IMG/VR virus record: IMGVR_UViG_3300044971_004644
Span: 1 to 25,106 of that record
Reading direction: 5' to 3' (one strand)
DNA from: a virus
DNA length: 25,106 nucleotides
Shown: piece by piece, positions 22,201-25,106 of the stretch
How the letters are laid out: each line of letters begins with the position of its first letter
How positions within the stretch are numbered: position 1 is the stretch's first letter
Translations under genes and position numbers: made by a program
Notes under the pieces: generated by a model
What the model saw: only the letters and a program-made list of their open reading frames with translations
What the model was told of the DNA's origin: nothing
Databases searched by the model: none

Positions 22201-23251
22201 CTTGGTTGCGCCCGGTGAGAAGCATGGTGATGAACTCGGTGGGTGCGGTGGTATTGTTTAGCGCATCATCCTCGAGTTTCTGTGTCTGCCGGCGTTGGAC
22301 GAAGCGGTCGTAGTCGAACTGCTGGAGTTCTTGTTCGTTGATAGGGCGCACGGTTTGCCCGCGGGCGGCATAATGCTCGGCGATGACATCGGCAGGGGGA
22401 AGGCGAAGCTGGGAACTATTGGCAAGCAGTTCACCTGTTTCGTTCACGACATATTCTGGTCGTTCGTTCCAATCAGCATCGATCATCTGGCCGAGATATT
22501 GCAGGGTGGCGCCAGCGAGCTTGCCAGCGGAAACCATGGTGGCTGGTGAGCGGGCGAGAGTTTCGGCGGGAGCAAGGCGCCATGTGCCTTGCTGCATGCG
22601 GTCGAGGGTTTCGCCTGGCCGCGTGATGGACCCATCTGCATCGATGGCGGTGTTGTAGATGAAGTCGCTGGCAAGGACGACGAGGCCGCCTACGGCGTTG
22701 CCGATCATCTCAAGGTTGCCGGGTTTTTTGATTTTGCCCTCGTCAATGAGGCGCTTTTCAACAGCGGTCAAATCCTGCCACTCTTCAAAGGTGGGAGTGT
22801 ATTGGGGATTGTGAAGCATCCCTTTGACGACCTCCACATCAGGCTCAATGGAAAGATATTCTTCGGGCGTGAGCTTGGTGGTGTCGATGGTCTTGAGAAA
22901 GTCGTTGCCGTAGCTGGAGCGGCCGTTTGGGAGCTTGACGGCGCGTGGTGTGGGAGTGGTGGCAAGGGCGTTGTCGAGCCATGCCTCGGCATCCATGCGT
23001 GAATCTTCGCTAGCAGGAAGTGCCCCCTCGCCGGTGATCAGTCCGGCAGATCCTGTCGGTTCAGGTGCTCCGCTTGCGGCGGCTGGGGCCGTAGAGGCAG
23101 ATGGGGGAATGGGGGGGTCCTGCACCGGCAGCTCGGCGGCTGCTAGGGCGTCGAGTTCGTCCGAGGTCATTTCTTTATTGGAAACAACCGGTGGCTTTGT
23201 GGCGGCGAGTTGCTGGTCCAACCAAGCGTCTGCGTCGAGGAGATCGCTCAT
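19277..23251 (-). CDS. giant internal virion/ejection protein with zincin motif
   Basis: The product has 1324 residues. N-terminal residues carry two related motifs, DADAWLD (6-12) and DAEAWLD (87-93), followed by LA.T, possibly docking repeats. A Pro/Ala/Ser-rich linker follows. Hydrophobic Gly/Ala-rich segments (e.g. GGLVVLASDFIYN; AAAIGSGLAFGAGGAAFERV) suggest membrane insertion. LPHEIGHLITAGG places HExxH at 738-742 with a probable third ligand in FAETFA at about Glu837, a zinc metalloprotease signature. The C-terminus is polar. Large multi-domain proteins at the end of podoviral late operons are often ejected with DNA. Peptidase activity and ejection are inferences; the motif is seen. 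Confidence 0.7.
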   Translation of the reverse strand: MSDLLDADAWLDQQLAATKPPVVSNKEMTSDELDALAAAELPVQDPPIPPSASTAPAAASGAPEPTGSAGLITGEGALPASEDSRMDAEAWLDNALATTPTPRAVKLPNGRSSYGNDFLKTIDTTKLTPEEYLSIEPDVEVVKGMLHNPQYTPTFEEWQDLTAVEKRLIDEGKIKKPGNLEMIGNAVGGLVVLASDFIYNTAIDADGSITRPGETLDRMQQGTWRLAPAETLARSPATMVSAGKLAGATLQYLGQMIDADWNERPEYVVNETGELLANSSQLRLPPADVIAEHYAARGQTVRPINEQELQQFDYDRFVQRRQTQKLEDDALNNTTAPTEFITMLLTGRNQAEKPIQSQAQVGATAVDPLAIGPVASAGTRWGLSAFGKNASAKMLSGLEKASGGIVRANDALLDRFAKTVSDQTGVELSTWQKGIEATKDVAKRSVIPALGGAGNTIAGGDPFVSAAIAGSYGLYKGGLFVLRRIETGSRTGKAILRESADATNGLDQVARLAVAANPAVPTAVREVLERPSHFIPLESTPARIASNPAFGPTTRAVADRLSNPLVVQAVRNTAALAKGSAKGAIVNAPFAYMSANAGDEEGAAAAIGSGLAFGAGGAAFERVAGVRDRRYRQAVSDIGRMLVDVELVGGDVNHLVKTRDMQGLADLAALQGYYRNGFDFVPLNNADYNDNRRVNGQKDMVSPNKKGTAGYFVQIVPDGGKPIIYMNLDATNRNPLPHEIGHLITAGGLDNPQKVAARAWVDKTYGEDGIKARGEEYARTLIQARADAAARAEGKQPKPIDITPDMLAAEIESLGQDGLVRGDITTMDWARDEIFAETFATNSETMDWSSIRRANPAGGNFLTFAEGILGAQARGLMAAGVRIDPQTGKPLDTPARLFNENPVLAADPQVMKQLETYSKNWKNYTLAPEQSKPRGARIAPSGRAQDIANTGLVKNHANDQGGQENLFQVTDPTGNTRAKEQSELNAEQKLRSEQVGNLFKTKKLNSPADPTVSLKKRTDGRTEVFGRRLPQNFFFSNSFGRHIRDFARVFEEAMDSGETLNTSYFALLTRSDTGAVRVKDLGNTARIDREVVPFQWFVSKQNNILAEVLDVTKFRNRFNRAVADGDEPIARLFDNKWDNIEPTFKKLLDNHRNNLPGESGLGGSAVEKKDVLNALIGIATNENRSRNPYNGRYGSGSAIERFRLDRINDSTKSGRTGYQFDYPKAAGNALPDKPAPMPDLSQDLPGQAMPDRTQYQQNLAQALQDQNFADINFGTLSKSKFDKINSIRADLGVDVLTNRDLVIPKNVVKKLYDKRMVQDGMPAD

Positions 23252-24198
23252 CGGAATTGGTTGCCAAATTGGGTGCGGAGAATGGCGGCGGCTTCTTCGC
23301 GGGAAAGTTGGCCGGAGTTGGTGGCTTGGATGACCTCTTCCTTGCTACGGAATTGCGGCTGGGGTTGCGGGGCTGCGGCTGGGGCGGTGGCTGCGGGTTG
23401 TTGTGCGGGCGTGGATGAAGGGTCTGCCTTGTCGGCGCCCGAAAGTTTTTTCATGTTTGCCTGTTGAGTTTCGACGGCCATGTCATACATGCGCTCAAAG
23501 GCTTTATTGAATCCTGCCTCGTCTCGGACTTGATCTAGTCCCAAAGATGCAGCTTGCGCCATAAGTGTGCGCTCGCCTTCAGTCAGCGATCCCTGCCCTC
23601 GGTTGGCTTGGGCCTCAGTCAAATTAATCATGCCCTTTAAGCTGTTAAAGTCAGCATTCCAACCAAGTGTCTCTTCGGATGAAAGTAAGGATGGCCAACG
23701 ACCATCGACTGATCCGACACGCGGCCTCCATTTTTCATTTTTTTCTGCAACCTCTCCGCGTTTTCCTCCCCTCAAATTATCAAGGAGCCAGACCATATTG
23801 GATGCGCGTTGGTATGTTTTTTTCGCGTCTTCTTGGGATTCTTTTGCGGCAGTAGTAAGTGCAGTTTTCTTTGTCGCAACATCAAGCTGGGTGTTAGCAA
23901 GTCGTGCTTGAGCTTCTGGCGAAGCCTGCTCGCGGAGTCTTTTGTCGGTCTCGGTTACGAACATGGCCATCTGCTCGGGGCTCATTTGGAGGTCTGGATT
24001 GTCTTTGAGGTGCCAGAGCAGCTCTTGCTGCGGGCGAGAAAGAGAATCAAACCCCTCGGTCTGTAAACGACCGATGAGGCCGTTGAAATCGAAAGACAGG
24101 CCCTTGGATTGGCGCTGTGGCGGTGGGGCTGGCATCTCTGCAACGGGCGTTACGAAGTCTGCCATGTCCTCTGCGGTGGGATCGGGTTGCGTTGCCAT
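23248..24198 (-). CDS. probable internal virion protein
   Basis: The product has 316 residues, MATQPDPTAEDMADFVTPVA onwards, helical and charged in the centre (ETDKRLREQASPEAQARLAN), and with a Pro/Ala/Gln-rich stretch near the end (TPAQQPAATAPAAAPQPQPQ) before a helical C-terminus. The stop overlaps the start of the zincin protein as ATGA, so the two are translationally coupled and probably functionally linked. No family is recognised; role is inferred from location among virion proteins. Confidence 0.65.
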   Translation of the reverse strand: MATQPDPTAEDMADFVTPVAEMPAPPPQRQSKGLSFDFNGLIGRLQTEGFDSLSRPQQELLWHLKDNPDLQMSPEQMAMFVTETDKRLREQASPEAQARLANTQLDVATKKTALTTAAKESQEDAKKTYQRASNMVWLLDNLRGGKRGEVAEKNEKWRPRVGSVDGRWPSLLSSEETLGWNADFNSLKGMINLTEAQANRGQGSLTEGERTLMAQAASLGLDQVRDEAGFNKAFERMYDMAVETQQANMKKLSGADKADPSSTPAQQPAATAPAAAPQPQPQFRSKEEVIQATNSGQLSREEAAAILRTQFGNQFR

Positions 24199-24203
24199 AA
24201 TGA

Positions 24204-24743
24204 TTAGCGCTTAGGGACCATGCTGCGCCAATCTTGAGCCGGTGCTGGCGCAGGATTGGCCTGCGGCTGGGCTTGTGCGGCGGGGGCAGCGTTTGTGTTT
24301 ATGGGGACTTGGTTGGCGGCCGGTTGCTGGGCGAGCATGTTGGCGTTCACGCGGTTGGCTTGGGCGTTGTATTGGGTCTGATACATCCAGCGCTTGAGGT
24401 CGTGATCCATGATGGATTCAGCCGTTGAGACCATGCCTTGCCGTTTGCCAAGCGGCATGGTGTCGAATTTATCGATGGTTTCTTTGGTAAATAAGGGTGA
24501 ACCGTCGGTTTTTGTGTAGTCCTTCAGCATGTCGAACTTGGCGTTGACGCCGTCCGAGGCGATCCGGTTTTCAGCGGCTTTTTCCATGGCTCCGCCGATG
24601 CCGCCGCCGAGACCGGCGAGGCCTTCGCCGATGGATTTACCGAAAGATTGCATTCCTTCGGCGCGGGTTTCTGCGGCGTTGGCGGTGTAGGCTCCTAGGA
24701 TTTCGCCGGAGCGGTCGTTGACGGTGGGGTTGTAGGCAAACAT
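24204..24743 (-). CDS. probable small internal virion protein, Gly/Ala-rich
   Basis: The product has 179 residues. After MFAYNPTVNDRSGEILGAYT comes a Gly-rich, weakly hydrophobic segment (SIGEGLAGLGGGIGGAMEKA) that could enter membranes, then a helical domain and an Ala/Gln/Pro-rich tail ending DWRSMVPKR. It lies 5 nt before the 316-residue gene and 6 nt after the YkgJ-like gene in a compact late operon. Composition and position resemble small ejection proteins of podoviruses; this is inference. Confidence 0.6.
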   Translation of the reverse strand: MFAYNPTVNDRSGEILGAYTANAAETRAEGMQSFGKSIGEGLAGLGGGIGGAMEKAAENRIASDGVNAKFDMLKDYTKTDGSPLFTKETIDKFDTMPLGKRQGMVSTAESIMDHDLKRWMYQTQYNAQANRVNANMLAQQPAANQVPINTNAAPAAQAQPQANPAPAPAQDWRSMVPKR

Positions 24744-24749
24744 GGGCGT

Positions 24750-25106
24750 TTAGGGGGTTGGGAGGTTTTGGGATTTACGGGCTTCTAGGCAGAGTGGGCT
24801 GCCGGGCTGGAAGGCTCGGCAGGCATTCGGACGGTGTTGGTATATTGCGCAGGCGACTCTTCGGCCCACCTCGCCACGGAGGGCGATGCAGCGTCCGCAG
24901 GGGTCGGTTTTGAGTAGGGGGTAGTCGCTTCGGAGGTAGTCGGCAGGGATGCCGGTGGCGTCGGAGCGGTCGCGCCGGAGCACGGGCCAGCTCCATTTGT
25001 GGCTGCAACATGCCCCACACCGTTGACAGTCGTATTCGGAGCCCAGTTGTGGCGGAAGCCCTGCTCGGGAATCGCGTTGTCCTCGTAGGGGGCGAGGTGG
25101 GCGATG
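24750..25106 (-). CDS. YkgJ-like cysteine-cluster protein (partial)
   Basis: An open frame runs from the right edge to TAA 24750 (118 codons visible, start outside). It contains CQRCGACC upstream of GTG 24983, then DPCGRCIALRG, VACAIYQHRPNACRAFQPGS and PLCLEARK. This cysteine arrangement (CxxCGxCC ... C ... CxIYxxRPxxCRxF ... C) is characteristic of the YkgJ/UPF0153 family, predicted to bind metal or an iron-sulfur cluster. A start at GTG 24983 would remove the first cysteines and is rejected. It precedes the internal virion genes; its job in a phage is unknown. Confidence 0.8.
   Translation of the reverse strand, partial: HRPPRPLRGQRDSRAGLPPQLGSEYDCQRCGACCSHKWSWPVLRRDRSDATGIPADYLRSDYPLLKTDPCGRCIALRGEVGRRVACAIYQHRPNACRAFQPGSPLCLEARKSQNLPTP

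Overview
This 25.1 kb window lies inside the genome of a temperate, tailed double-stranded DNA phage with a probable podovirus-like, ejection-protein virion. It is GC-rich. The host is probably a GC-rich bacterium, perhaps in Verrucomicrobiota. That guess rests on the style of the integrase N-terminus, the weak use of Shine-Dalgarno sites and a host-type GGAGGACAC tandem motif, so it is tentative. Almost all genes are on the minus strand, often joined by ATGA stop/start overlaps. A short plus-strand lysogeny segment lies at about 16.5-18.9 kb.

Layout, in minus-strand transcription order. (1) Control region, 16.2-16.55 kb: two divergent ribbon-helix-helix (RHH) regulators share an operator-like 13-mer. 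(2) Early region, 16.2-9.8 kb: an excisionase-like helix-turn-helix (HTH) protein, a run of tiny coupled ORFs including a DUF551-like protein, then a recombination/replication cassette. The cassette holds a Sak4-like RecA-fold ATPase, a PD-(D/E)XK nuclease with a Cys cluster, an SSB-like protein, a RuvC-like resolvase, an AT-rich orphan gene and a DnaB/RepA-like helicase. (3) An iteron-rich, palindromic 180 bp region, 9.65-9.82 kb, that could be the replication origin. (4) Packaging and head genes, 9.6-0 kb: a putative small terminase, small accessory genes, large terminase, scaffold, SU10-like major capsid protein, a strong hairpin, a connector-like small protein, portal, and a partial gene at the left edge. 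(5) Right end, 25.1-19.0 kb: a YkgJ-like cysteine-cluster protein (partial), two probable internal virion proteins and a 1324-residue protein with an HEIGH zincin motif. These look like the end of the same late operon, which would continue through sequence outside the window.

On the plus strand, an operon of an RHH protein, a two-TM protein and a PEGA-like lipoprotein is followed by the 3' end of a tRNA-Ser gene. That fragment is the attP core and is flanked by inverted arrays of GTGTCAC arm-type sites. A tyrosine integrase with a rho-independent terminator comes next. Phage genes lie on both sides of the tRNA fragment and no complete tRNA is present. The window therefore shows attP of a circular or unintegrated phage genome (or a tandem-prophage junction), not a prophage-chromosome boundary.

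The genes fit a temperate life cycle: RHH proteins set the lysis/lysogeny decision, Int and the Xis-like protein act at attP, the recombination cassette and helicase replicate DNA (possibly from the iterons), and TerS/TerL with portal, scaffold and capsid build the head. No lysis cassette and no classical tail genes are recognised here. Base-composition skew flips at attP and inside the helicase gene without a change of coding strand.
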